Shown here: positions 17,826 through 25,646 of the stretch, piece after piece
Position numbering within the stretch: the first letter of the stretch is position 1
Layout of the letters: every line of letters begins with the position of its first letter
Source: JASLDZ01 sp038226305
GTDB lineage: Bacteria > Pseudomonadota > Alphaproteobacteria > Caulobacterales > Caulobacteraceae
NCBI GenBank assembly: GCA_038226305.1
Contig: JBBRQN010000001.1
Coordinates: 124,001 to 188,000 of the forward strand
Length of the DNA stretch: 64,000 bases
Direction of reading: 5' to 3'
Notes under the pieces: generated by a model
Database searches by the model: none
What the model was told of the DNA's origin: nothing
What the model saw: the letters and a program-made list of their open reading frames with translations, nothing else
Translations under genes and position numbers: made by a program

Positions 17826-17872
17826 GACCGCGGCTTAGCCCGCCTTCCCCGCCATCGGAAGAGCGCCGCGCT

Positions 17873-18115
17873 TCAACGTGGGCGGCGCAGCAAGCCCAAA
17901 AGGAACAGGAGCACCACGGCCCCCAGGGTCGCCGTGATCAGGCTGCCCACGAATCCCATCGCGACGAAGCCGAAGATTCCCGCCAGCCACCCGCCGATCA
18001 CCGCCCCCAGAAGGCCGATGATCAGGTTCACGATCAACCCGTGATGCCGGTTCACGATCATGCTGGCGATCCAGCCGGCCAGAAGGCCCACGACGACCCA
18101 ACCCACGAAGCCCAT
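17873..18115 (-). CDS. GlsB/YeaQ/YmgE family stress-response membrane protein
   Basis: An 80-residue hydrophobic protein with three membrane segments and the family pattern FVGWVVVGLLAGWIAS, NLIIGLLGAVIGGWL, GFVGSLITATLGAVVLLFLL (Transglycosylase-associated family). The internal ATG at 18115 with GGGAG about 9 bases upstream gives the normal family length; an ATG at 18199 would add 28 residues unlike the family. It may be co-transcribed with the DUF2842 gene downstream. These proteins are often induced by envelope or acid stress, exact role unknown. Confidence 0.8.
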   Translation of the reverse strand: MGFVGWVVVGLLAGWIASMIVNRHHGLIVNLIIGLLGAVIGGWLAGIFGFVAMGFVGSLITATLGAVVLLFLLGLLRRPR

Positions 18116-18270
18116 GCCGAGCGCTCCCTGCGACGTGAAAGCCAGCTTGGCCGTTGTCGCCACGTGGCGGTAATACGCCGACGATCCGGTCGGTTCCATA
18201 GGCCGCGGCGTGGACGGGCCGCACGCGAGCCGCTAGGACGTTGCGCCTCCCGGGGGCGGGAAGGGTGAGC

Positions 18271-19317
18271 ATGCGTTGGAGCCTTAACCTCGAGCGATCC
18301 TACGGCGTGGCGCTGTGGCTGTTCGCCGTGGCGGGGCTGGTGGTCGCGATGGTCGTCGTCGGCGGCCTGACGCGCCTGACGGGCTCAGGCCTCTCCATCA
18401 CCGAGTGGCGCCCGGTCACCGGGGCCGTGCCGCCGCTGAACGCCGCCGCCTGGGCTTCGGAGTTCGATAAGTACCGCCACAGCTCGCAATACGCCCTGGT
18501 GAACGCCGGGATGACGATGGGCGAGTTCAAGTGGATCTACGGCTGGGAGTGGACGCACCGCTTCCTCGGGCGGCTCCTCGGTGTGGCCTTCGCCGTGCCG
18601 TTCATCGTGTTCCTCGCCCTGCGCAGCATTCCCAGGCGACTGATCTGGCGGTGCGCGCTGATCCTCGTCCTGGGCGGACTGCAGGGCCTCGTGGGCTGGC
18701 TGATGGTGCTGAGCGGCCTGGGGCCGGACAAGGTGGCCGTCGCGCCGGAGCGGCTGGCGACGCACCTGGGGCTGGCGCTCATCCTCTACTGCGTCTGCGT
18801 CTGGACCGGGCTGGAGGCGTGGAACGGCCGCAGCCGGGCGGGCGCTGCGCCCCCCGCGGGCTGGCGCATCGCCGCCGGGGGGGTGTTCGCCCTCGTGTTT
18901 CTGCAGGTGGTGCTGGGCGCCTTGGTGGCGGGCAGCGGAGCGGGCAAGATCGATACGGACTGGCCGATGATGGCCGGGCGGCTCTTTCCTCAAGGCTATC
19001 TGGACCCGGCGAGGGGGCTCATCGGCTCCCTACTGCACAGCCTGCCTGCTGTGCAGTTCAACCACCGCTTCACCGCCTATGCCCTGTGGGCGGGGGCACT
19101 CGGCTTCGCGATCCTGGCGACGCGGAATCGCTTCCTGGCCGGCCCCGTGCGGGCCTGGGCGTGGGGCCTCTTCGCCGCCATTTCCCTGCAGGCGCTGCTG
19201 GGCATCTGGACGTTGACCAGCCTCTCTCCGCTGGCCCTGGCCGCCCTGCACCAGCTTGGGGCGGTGGGCGTGCTGAGCGTGGCGCTGGCGACCTTCTGGC
19301 GGCTTCTGCGCAATTAG
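18271..19317 (+). CDS. ctaA: Heme A synthase (COX15/CtaA type 2)
   Basis: Oxidises the methyl group of heme O to make heme A for aa3-type cytochrome oxidase. It has 348 residues with eight predicted membrane helices. Conserved features: GGLTRLTGSGLSITEWRPVTG after helix one, EFKWIYGWEWTHRFLGR with the heme-ligand histidine, ATHLGLAL with another His, and NHRFTAYALW plus LHQLGAVG in the second half. ATG 18271 follows GGGAAGGG. Alphaproteobacterial CtaA of this length is the COX15-like type. Confidence 0.95.
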   Translation: MRWSLNLERSYGVALWLFAVAGLVVAMVVVGGLTRLTGSGLSITEWRPVTGAVPPLNAAAWASEFDKYRHSSQYALVNAGMTMGEFKWIYGWEWTHRFLGRLLGVAFAVPFIVFLALRSIPRRLIWRCALILVLGGLQGLVGWLMVLSGLGPDKVAVAPERLATHLGLALILYCVCVWTGLEAWNGRSRAGAAPPAGWRIAAGGVFALVFLQVVLGALVAGSGAGKIDTDWPMMAGRLFPQGYLDPARGLIGSLLHSLPAVQFNHRFTAYALWAGALGFAILATRNRFLAGPVRAWAWGLFAAISLQALLGIWTLTSLSPLALAALHQLGAVGVLSVALATFWRLLRN

Positions 19318-19330
19318 GTATCATGATACC
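19317..19330. repeat. 14-bp perfect palindrome after ctaA
   Basis: GGTATCATGATACC reads the same on both strands and begins at the last base of the ctaA stop codon. It is unusually AT-rich for the region. It could be a binding site for a dimeric regulator acting on rplM, about 140 bases downstream, or chance. Confidence 0.4.
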
Positions 19331-19385
19331 GACGGGAATAAGTCTAGGGCCTTCAGTGCCTTAGGCATAAAGTCCGCGATGTCGG

Positions 19386-19411
19386 TTGACAGGAGACGGC
19401 CGGGCTTGTAA
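19386..19411 (+). promoter_or_regulatory. Putative promoter of rplM-rpsI
   Basis: TTGACAG (19386-19392), 11-base spacer, GCTTGTAA (19404-19411), a strong -35 with a partial match to the GCTANAWC -10. It lies about 58 bases before the rplM start. Confidence 0.35.
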
Positions 19412-19468
19412 CCCGCGCCCTCCCTTGATCCCCCGCCTTGCCGGGGCCCTTTCTCAGGCTCGCCTCTC

Positions 19469-19945
19469 ATGAACACCAAGACGACGGCTTCGCTGAAGCC
19501 GGCGGACGTCGAGAAGAAGTGGATCGTCGTCGACGCTGAAAACGTCGTCGTCGGCCGTCTCGCGACGTTCATCGCCATGCGCCTCCGCGGCAAGCATCGC
19601 CCCGACTACACCCCCAACGTCGACTGCGGCGACCATGTGGTCGTGGTCAACGCCGACAAGGTGAAGTTCACCGGCAAGAAGCTGACCGACAAAATCTACT
19701 ACTGGCACACCGGCTATCCGGGCGGGATCAAGGAACGCACCGCGGGCAAGATCCTCGACGGCAAGTTCCCCGAGCGCGTGCTGGAGAAGGCCGTCGAGCG
19801 CATGCTACCCAAGGAAAGCCCCCTGGCCCGCAAGCAGATGACCCACCTGCACCTCTTCAACGGGCCCGAGCACGTTCACAGCGCGCAGCAGCCCGAAGCG
19901 ATCGATTTCGCCCAGATGAACACCAAGAACGTGCGGAGCGCCTGA
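19469..19945 (+). CDS. rplM: 50S ribosomal protein L13
   Basis: A 158-residue large-subunit protein. Family motifs: KKWIVVDAENVVVGRLATFIAMRLRGKH, DCGDHVVVVNADKVKFTGKK, YYWHTGYPGGIKERTAGKIL and VERMLPKESPLARKQMTHLHLFNGPEH. The N-terminal MNTKTTASLKPADVE leader is typical of alphaproteobacteria. It is two bases from rpsI, the usual L13-S9 operon. Confidence 0.98.
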   Translation: MNTKTTASLKPADVEKKWIVVDAENVVVGRLATFIAMRLRGKHRPDYTPNVDCGDHVVVVNADKVKFTGKKLTDKIYYWHTGYPGGIKERTAGKILDGKFPERVLEKAVERMLPKESPLARKQMTHLHLFNGPEHVHSAQQPEAIDFAQMNTKNVRSA

Positions 19946-19947
19946 GC

Positions 19948-20514
19948 ATGACCGACGTCGCTCCCGAAGCCACCGAGACCGAAGCCCCCGCCGCCGCTCC
20001 GGAGGCCGCACCGGCCCCCGCGCCGCGCGGAACCGGCTTCGACGCCCTGCAGGGCATGGGCACGCAAGGCCTTTCCGCCTTTGCTCCCGCCGAGCCCAAG
20101 ATCGATGCGCAGGGCCGCGCCTATGCCACCGGCAAGCGCAAGAACGCCATCGCCAAGGTCTGGATCAAGCCGGGTTCCGGCAAGATCACCATCCGCGGAG
20201 GCAAGAACATGGTCGCCCGCGACCAGAGCGTCTACTTCGCCCGCCCGGTGCTGCGCATGATGCTGGCGCAGCCCTTCGAGGTGACCGCCCGCATGGGTCA
20301 GTTCGACGTCGACGTGAGCGTGCAGGGCTCGGGCCTCTCCGGCCAGGCCGGCGCGATCCGCCACGGCATCTCCAAGGCGCTCACCTACTACGAGCCCGGC
20401 CTGCGCATCGCCCTGAAGCCGCACGGCCTGCTCACGCGAGACAGCCGAGTGGTCGAGCGCAAGAAGTACGGCAAGGCCAAGGCCCGCCGCTCCTTCCAGT
20501 TCTCCAAGCGCTAA
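19948..20514 (+). CDS. rpsI: 30S ribosomal protein S9 with N-terminal extension
   Basis: A 188-residue small-subunit protein whose C-terminus reaches the P-site tRNA. The S9 domain starts near residue 50 (GRAYATGKRKNAIAKVWIKPGSGKI) and ends in the basic KYGKAKARRSFQFSKR tail. The first 45 residues are an acidic, alanine/proline-rich extension absent from the roughly 130-residue E. coli S9; extensions of this kind occur in alphaproteobacteria, though this one is long. It forms an operon with rplM and is followed by a terminator. Confidence 0.97.
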   Translation: MTDVAPEATETEAPAAAPEAAPAPAPRGTGFDALQGMGTQGLSAFAPAEPKIDAQGRAYATGKRKNAIAKVWIKPGSGKITIRGGKNMVARDQSVYFARPVLRMMLAQPFEVTARMGQFDVDVSVQGSGLSGQAGAIRHGISKALTYYEPGLRIALKPHGLLTRDSRVVERKKYGKAKARRSFQFSKR

Positions 20515-20540
20515 GCCCGACCCGGGCTTGGGATACTCGG

Positions 20541-20576
20541 CGGGCGCTCCGGCAAACCGGGGCGCCCGTTTTCGTT
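20541..20576 (+). terminator. Intrinsic terminator of rplM-rpsI
   Basis: A 12-bp stem with one G-T pair (CGGGCGCTCCGG and CCGGGGCGCCCG) around CAAA, followed by TTTTCGTTT. It stands 26 bases after the rpsI stop and before argC. Confidence 0.85.
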
Positions 20577-20589
20577 TCGGGAGTCTGCC

Positions 20590-21540
20590 ATGGCTGTGAA
20601 AGTCTTCATCGACGGCGAGGCCGGCACCACGGGCCTGCAGATCCGCGAGCGCCTGTTGGCGCGAGGCGACATCGAGCTCATCTCCATAGCGCCGGAGCAT
20701 CGCAAGGACGCGTCCGCCCGCTCAGCGCTCCTCAACGCCGCCGACGTGGTGATCCTGTGCCTGCCGGATGACGCCGCGCGCGAGGCCGTGGCGCTGATCG
20801 TGAACCCCGCTACGAAGGTGATCGACGCCTCCACCGCCCACCGCACCGCGCCGGGCTGGGCCTATGGCTTTCCGGAGCTCGCCCCCGGCGCCCGGGATGC
20901 GGTTCGGGGGGCGGCGCGGGTTTCGAACCCCGGCTGCTATCCTACGGGCTTCCTCGCCCTGGTCGCGCCCCTGGTGCGGGCGGGGATCGTGCCGGCCGAC
21001 CATCCCCTCAGCGTCAACGCCGTGTCCGGCTATTCCGGCGGGGGCAAGACGATGATCGCCGAGTTCGAGGCGGTGGGCTCGCCCGCCTATGTGGAGACGC
21101 CGTTCCGGCTCTACGGTCTGCATCTGGCGCACAAGCATGTGGCCGAGATGCGCACCCACGCGGGCCTCCTGCACGACCCTCTGTTCGCCCCCGCCGTCGG
21201 CCGGTTCGCCCAGGGCATGCTGGTGGAGGTGCCGTTGCAGCTGTGGGCCCTGCCTTCAGCGCCTTCGATTGCCGAAATCCACGCGGCCCTTGCCGACGCC
21301 TATGCCTGCGAGCGCTTCGTCACCGTCAAAGACCTGCACGAAGCTGGGGCGCTGAAGACGCTGGACCCCGAGGGCCTGAACGGCACCAACGGGCTGGAGC
21401 TCTTCGTGTTCGGCTCCGACGAGGTTAGGCAGGCGCGGCTGGTTGCCCGCTTGGACAACCTTGGCAAGGGCGCCAGCGGAGCAGCCGTGCAGAGCCTGAA
21501 CCTGATGTGCGGGCTGGAAGAGAGCGCAGGCCTCGCCTGA
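20590..21540 (+). CDS. argC: N-acetyl-gamma-glutamyl-phosphate reductase (type 2 ArgC)
   Basis: NADPH-dependent third step of arginine synthesis. It has 316 residues, the shorter type 2 form. FIDGEAGTTGLQIRERL is the N-terminal NADP-binding motif, VIDASTAHRT follows, and the catalytic cysteine is in VSNPGCYPTGF near residue 117. GYSGGGKTMI and GLHLAHKHVAEM belong to the substrate domain. The gene lies after the rpsI terminator; some read-through could still link them, as this adjacency is common in Caulobacter relatives. Confidence 0.94.
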   Translation: MAVKVFIDGEAGTTGLQIRERLLARGDIELISIAPEHRKDASARSALLNAADVVILCLPDDAAREAVALIVNPATKVIDASTAHRTAPGWAYGFPELAPGARDAVRGAARVSNPGCYPTGFLALVAPLVRAGIVPADHPLSVNAVSGYSGGGKTMIAEFEAVGSPAYVETPFRLYGLHLAHKHVAEMRTHAGLLHDPLFAPAVGRFAQGMLVEVPLQLWALPSAPSIAEIHAALADAYACERFVTVKDLHEAGALKTLDPEGLNGTNGLELFVFGSDEVRQARLVARLDNLGKGASGAAVQSLNLMCGLEESAGLA

Positions 21541-21597
21541 CTTGCGCAGACCGTTCAACTGATCGCCAATGGCGCAGCTTGGCGAAAGGGGCGGTGT

Positions 21598-22926
21598 ATG
21601 GTCGAGGCGGCGATGACCGGGGCGCAGGCTCGCGAAGGGGCGAGGGACGCCGGACTGAAGCGTAGCATCGGTACGGTCGGGCTGATCTTCGCTGCGATCA
21701 ACATCACCGTCGGCGCCGGCATCTTCACGCTTCCCGCAGGCATGGCGCGCACCGCCGGACCCTACGCGCTGATCGCCTACCTGGCCTGCGTCGCCGCCAC
21801 GGCCGCCGTGGTGCTGTGCTGCGCCGAGGCGGGGAGCCGGGTGCCTACTTCAGGCGGCATCTATGGCTATGTGGACGCGGCCTTCGGGCCGATGCCCGGC
21901 TTCGTCGCCGCCGTGCTCCTGTGGCTCGGCTGCGTTCTGGCCAATGGAGCCATCTCCGCAGCCGTCGCCGACGCTGTGGCGCACGTCTGGCCGGTGCTGG
22001 GAGCGCCCGTTCCCCGCGCCGTTCTTATCCTAGCGATGCAGGGTGCGCTGGCCGGGCTTAACCTTCTGGGTGCGGGCGCGGCGGCGCGAGCGATCTCGTG
22101 GGCGACGGTCGTCAAACTCGTGCCGTTGGCGATCTTCGTCGGCGTCGGCGTTTTCTTCATTCAGCCGCATCGTCTGACCGAAGGCGTGCTCCCCTCGGTC
22201 GGGGGAATCGGGCGGGGCGTGATCCTTTCCATGTTCGCCTTCCAGGGTGTCGAGACCGTGCTGGCGGCGAACGGCGAAGTTCGCGATCCCGGCCGCACCC
22301 TGCCGCGCGCGCTGGTGGTGGCGATGGGGTTCGTCGCCGTTCTCTACATCCTGATTCAGGTTGTGGCGCAGGGGCTCATGGGGCGCGACCTCGCCGGTTC
22401 GGCGGCGCCCTTGGCCGACGCCATGGGGCGGGTCGACCCGCGACTCGGGGGCCTGCTGCTGGGCGGAGCGGCGCTTTCGATGTTCTTGGGGATCGCCAGT
22501 GACTTTCTGGGCGCGCCGCGGGTGCTCTTCGCCCTGGCGCGAGACGGGTTCCTGCCCAAGGCGCTGGGAAGCCTGACGCCGCGGACGCAGGTTCCCACTG
22601 TGGCGATCCTTGTCCACGCCGCCACCGCCTTCTTGCTGGCGGTGAGCGGCACCTTCGAGCAGTTGATCGTGCTGTCCTCGCTCAGCACCTGCCTGCTCTA
22701 CCTCGGGGCCTGCCTCGCGGCTTGGAGGCTGGCCCGGCGCAAGGTGGCGCAGCTTGGCGAGCCGTTCGGCCTGCGCGGGATCGGCGCCTGGGCGATGTTC
22801 GGCGCCGTCAGCATGGTCGCGATCATCGCGCTGGGGCGGCCGATCGAGATCGGCGCGCTTATCCTTACGGTGGCGGTCTCTTGTGGACTCTATGTGCTGG
22901 CGCGCCGGAAACCCGCCGCAGCCTAG
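21598..22926 (+). CDS. APC superfamily amino-acid permease
   Basis: A 442-residue inner-membrane transporter with about 12 helices. The first helix has the unwound TVGAGIFTLPAG motif that binds the substrate alpha-amino group in APC transporters. GSRVPTSGGIYGYVDAAFG follows helix two, also diagnostic, and FAFQGVETVLAANGEVRDPGRTLPRAL marks helix six and its loop. The closest types I know are cationic or broad amino-acid transporters of the YfnA/CAT kind; substrate not determinable. Its stop overlaps the phaC stop by 4 bases, convergent. Confidence 0.85.
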   Translation: MVEAAMTGAQAREGARDAGLKRSIGTVGLIFAAINITVGAGIFTLPAGMARTAGPYALIAYLACVAATAAVVLCCAEAGSRVPTSGGIYGYVDAAFGPMPGFVAAVLLWLGCVLANGAISAAVADAVAHVWPVLGAPVPRAVLILAMQGALAGLNLLGAGAAARAISWATVVKLVPLAIFVGVGVFFIQPHRLTEGVLPSVGGIGRGVILSMFAFQGVETVLAANGEVRDPGRTLPRALVVAMGFVAVLYILIQVVAQGLMGRDLAGSAAPLADAMGRVDPRLGGLLLGGAALSMFLGIASDFLGAPRVLFALARDGFLPKALGSLTPRTQVPTVAILVHAATAFLLAVSGTFEQLIVLSSLSTCLLYLGACLAAWRLARRKVAQLGEPFGLRGIGAWAMFGAVSMVAIIALGRPIEIGALILTVAVSCGLYVLARRKPAAA

Positions 22927-25070
22927 GCGGCCGCCGCTTCGTCGCTGCGCACCTGCACATAGCGCCCGGGCGCGTCTTCGATGGGCTTGAGCGGTCCCTT
23001 GGCGGGGTCTCGCGCCTTGACCATCGGCCCGGAGCGCTCGGCGAGCCAGGCCTCCCAGTGGGGCCACCACGAGCCGGGGTGCTCGGTGGTGTCGGCCAGC
23101 CACTCGTCCACGGTGGCAGGCAGCTTCGGGTTCACCCAGTGTTGGTATTTCTTGGCCACCGGCGCGTTGATCACGCCCGCGATGTGGCCGGAACCGGAGA
23201 GCGTGAAGGTGGTCGGCCCCCCGAACAGCCGCGCACCGCGATAGACCGAGCGCATGGGCGCGATGTGATCGTCGCGCGAAGACTGCACGTAGACCGGGGT
23301 CTTCACCTTCGACAGGTCGAGCGTCACCCCGTCGAGCACCAACTCGCCCTTTGACAGGCGGTTCGACTTATAGAAGTCCTCCAGATAGCTCATGTGCAGA
23401 GTCTTTGGCATGCGCGTCTGGTCGGCGTTCCAGAACAGGAGGTCGAACGCCGCGGGTTCCTTGCCCAGAAGGTAGTTGTTCACGAAGAACGACCAGATCA
23501 GGTCGTTCGCCCGCAGGGAGTTGAAGGTGTCGGCCATGGCCTGGCCGGGCAACACGCCACCCGCCTCGTCCATCTTGCGCGACAGGTCTTCCAGCCAGGC
23601 GTCGTTGGTGAAGAGGAGAAGATCGCCCGCCTCGGTGAAATCCTGCTGGGCGGCGAAGAAGGTGGCGGCCGAGATGCGCGCGTCGCCCTTGGCCGCCATG
23701 TGCGCCAGAGTGCAGGCCAGGAGCGTGCCGCCGATGCAGTAGCCCACCGTGGAGGTGGACTTGGCCCCCGTCTGCTTCAGCACCTGCGCCACCGCCTCGT
23801 AGGCGCCGTCGCGCATGTAATCGAGCAGCGTCATGCCCGCGAGCTCGGGCCCCGGGTTCACCCACGAGGTGACGAACACGGTGAAGCCCTGATCCGTCAG
23901 CCAGCGGATCATCGAGTTTTCGGGCCGCAGGTCGAGGATGTAATATTTGTTGATCCACGGCGGGAAGATCAGCAGCGGAATCTCGTAGACTTGCTCGGTA
24001 GATGGCGAGAACTGCAGAAGCTGGAACAGCTTGTTCTCGAACACGACCTTGCCAGGTGCCGTGGCGACGTTCTCCCCCACCTTGAAGCGGCTGAAGTCCG
24101 TCTGGGCGATGGAGAGCTGGCCGCCGCCCCGGGCGAGGTCGGCGGCGAAGCGCTCGGCGCCCTTCACCAGGCTCTCGCCGCCCGACTCCTGCATGGCCTT
24201 CAGGGCCACGGGGTTGGAGAACAGGAAGTTCGCCGGCGAAAAAGCGTCGGTCAGCATCTTGGTGAAGAACTCCACCCGGCGCTTGGTCATGGGGTCCACG
24301 TCCTGCACCCCGCCGACGAGGCCGTTCAGCCAGTCGGAGGTGAGGAGGTACGACTGCTTCATGGCGTCGAAGACCGGGTTCTCGCTCCAGGCCGGATCCT
24401 TGAAGCGCTTGTCGACGGTGCGGGGGGCGGGGGCGGGCTCCACGGTCTGGCCGGTCATGCGCTTGGCGGTCGAGGCCCACAGTTCCATGTAGCGCTCGAA
24501 CAGGTCGGTCTGCGCCCGCATCAGCTTTTCCGGCGAGGCTGCAAGCTTGGTTGCGACTTCGCCCAGGGCTGAGCCCACGTGAAACGGGTCGGTGGAGGCG
24601 GGGCGGCCCCCGGCGTTCATCTGCGCCTGCGCCATGGCCGCCTGCGCGGTGAAGGAGGCACGGGCCAGGTTGCGCGACAGGGTCTCCAGCGTATCGCGGT
24701 GCTCTGCGACGAAGGCCGACTGCACATCCGCGGTTGCGGCGGCGGCGGCGGGCGGGGGAGGGGCGGCAGGCGCAGGCGTCGGCGCCTTCACCGCCTTGGC
24801 GGGCGGCTTGCTCGCCGCGACCCGGGGCTTGCGGGCGGGCGCGGCCTTTATCGACTTCGCCGCTGCCGTATGCGCGGGCTTGGCTTTGGCCTGCGCGGGC
24901 TTGGGAGGCGACTTGGCCTTGGGCTTCGGCGTGGGCGGCGGCACGGGCTGGGCCGCGGCGGTTGCGGGGGCGGGCTTTGCCACGACGCGCGGCTTGCGTT
25001 TCGCAACGGTGGAAGACGGGGCCGCGGGCGCCGGCGTCGTCTTGGGCTTGCGCGTGATCGGCTTCGACAT
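22923..25070 (-). CDS. phaC: Class I poly(3-hydroxyalkanoate) synthase with long basic N-terminal tail
   Basis: Polymerises hydroxyacyl-CoA into storage granules. It is 715 residues against about 570-600 for most class I enzymes; the excess is an N-terminal tail. The catalytic domain carries Cys445 (GYCIGGT lipase-like box), Asp600 (SSRDDHIAP) and His629 (GSGHIAGVINAP), spaced as in the Ralstonia enzyme. FFAAQQDFTEAGDL is also class I. Residues 1-115 are lysine, alanine and proline, with repeats like AAKS, AKPA and PKPK, resembling the DNA-binding tail of PhaF or histone H1. ATG 25070 is the only sensible start and keeps the tail in frame. Confidence 0.93.
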   Translation of the reverse strand: MSKPITRKPKTTPAPAAPSSTVAKRKPRVVAKPAPATAAAQPVPPPTPKPKAKSPPKPAQAKAKPAHTAAAKSIKAAPARKPRVAASKPPAKAVKAPTPAPAAPPPPAAAAATADVQSAFVAEHRDTLETLSRNLARASFTAQAAMAQAQMNAGGRPASTDPFHVGSALGEVATKLAASPEKLMRAQTDLFERYMELWASTAKRMTGQTVEPAPAPRTVDKRFKDPAWSENPVFDAMKQSYLLTSDWLNGLVGGVQDVDPMTKRRVEFFTKMLTDAFSPANFLFSNPVALKAMQESGGESLVKGAERFAADLARGGGQLSIAQTDFSRFKVGENVATAPGKVVFENKLFQLLQFSPSTEQVYEIPLLIFPPWINKYYILDLRPENSMIRWLTDQGFTVFVTSWVNPGPELAGMTLLDYMRDGAYEAVAQVLKQTGAKSTSTVGYCIGGTLLACTLAHMAAKGDARISAATFFAAQQDFTEAGDLLLFTNDAWLEDLSRKMDEAGGVLPGQAMADTFNSLRANDLIWSFFVNNYLLGKEPAAFDLLFWNADQTRMPKTLHMSYLEDFYKSNRLSKGELVLDGVTLDLSKVKTPVYVQSSRDDHIAPMRSVYRGARLFGGPTTFTLSGSGHIAGVINAPVAKKYQHWVNPKLPATVDEWLADTTEHPGSWWPHWEAWLAERSGPMVKARDPAKGPLKPIEDAPGRYVQVRSDEAAAA

Positions 25071-25157
25071 GCCTGAAAACTCTCCCCGACGGCACCGTCT
25101 GGGCCGTGCGGCCCGAGGCGCTCTTCCTTGAAGCGCGGTCATCGCATAAGACCGAGC

Positions 25158-25634
25158 ATGATGCGAACGTCCTCACACGGCAAACGTACGGCCTTCGCGG
25201 CCCTGCTCATGGCGTCCGGCCTCGCAGGCTGCGCAGACATGAGCCGCGCCATGGCCGACCTCGGCCCGGCCCAGACGAACGTCGAGTCGCCCGTGGCCCC
25301 CGCCATCATCGCGGCGCAGACTCAGCCGATGGCCTATCCGAGCTTCCGCGACCTGCCCGCGACGTCAGCCGGGCCTGTGGCGCGCACGTCGTTCGAGTGG
25401 CGGCGCACGATCACCGGCGTCGCCAGCGCGGGCCGCGAAGTGACCACCTGGACCGCCGAGAACCCCGTGCTTTCCGATGACCAGACCGACCGCTTCAACG
25501 CCGCCGCGTTGAAGGAGCTGAAGTATCTGCCCGCCACCGATGCGCCTCCGGCCGATCAGGTGCCGCGCTCGGAGGCTTGGGCTGCATCCCAGCGAGCCCT
25601 GGCCGCCGCCCCGCCGCCGCCCTCGCCCCGCTAG
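25158..25634 (+). CDS. Putative lipoprotein of unknown function
   Basis: A 158-residue protein with a lipoprotein signal: basic start, hydrophobic AFAALLMASGLAGC and Cys at about residue 27. The mature part is low in structure, with WRRTITGVASAGREVTTWTAENP and a proline-rich tail. I recognise no domain. It is divergent from phaC, with 87 bases between the two starts, and is followed 12 bases later by the aminotransferase gene. ATG 25158 or 25161 can both serve. Confidence 0.65.
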   Translation: MMRTSSHGKRTAFAALLMASGLAGCADMSRAMADLGPAQTNVESPVAPAIIAAQTQPMAYPSFRDLPATSAGPVARTSFEWRRTITGVASAGREVTTWTAENPVLSDDQTDRFNAAALKELKYLPATDAPPADQVPRSEAWAASQRALAAAPPPPSPR

Positions 25635-25646
25635 GGCGCTTCCGCC

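Noticed and set aside
17873..18199. Longer version of the GlsB-like protein from ATG 18199
   Set aside because: Adds 28 hydrophilic residues before the first membrane helix, unlike the family; ATG 18115 has a good ribosome site.
23394..24572. 392-codon open frame opposite phaC
   Set aside because: Shadow frame; low-complexity Gly/His/Arg translation with no family features.
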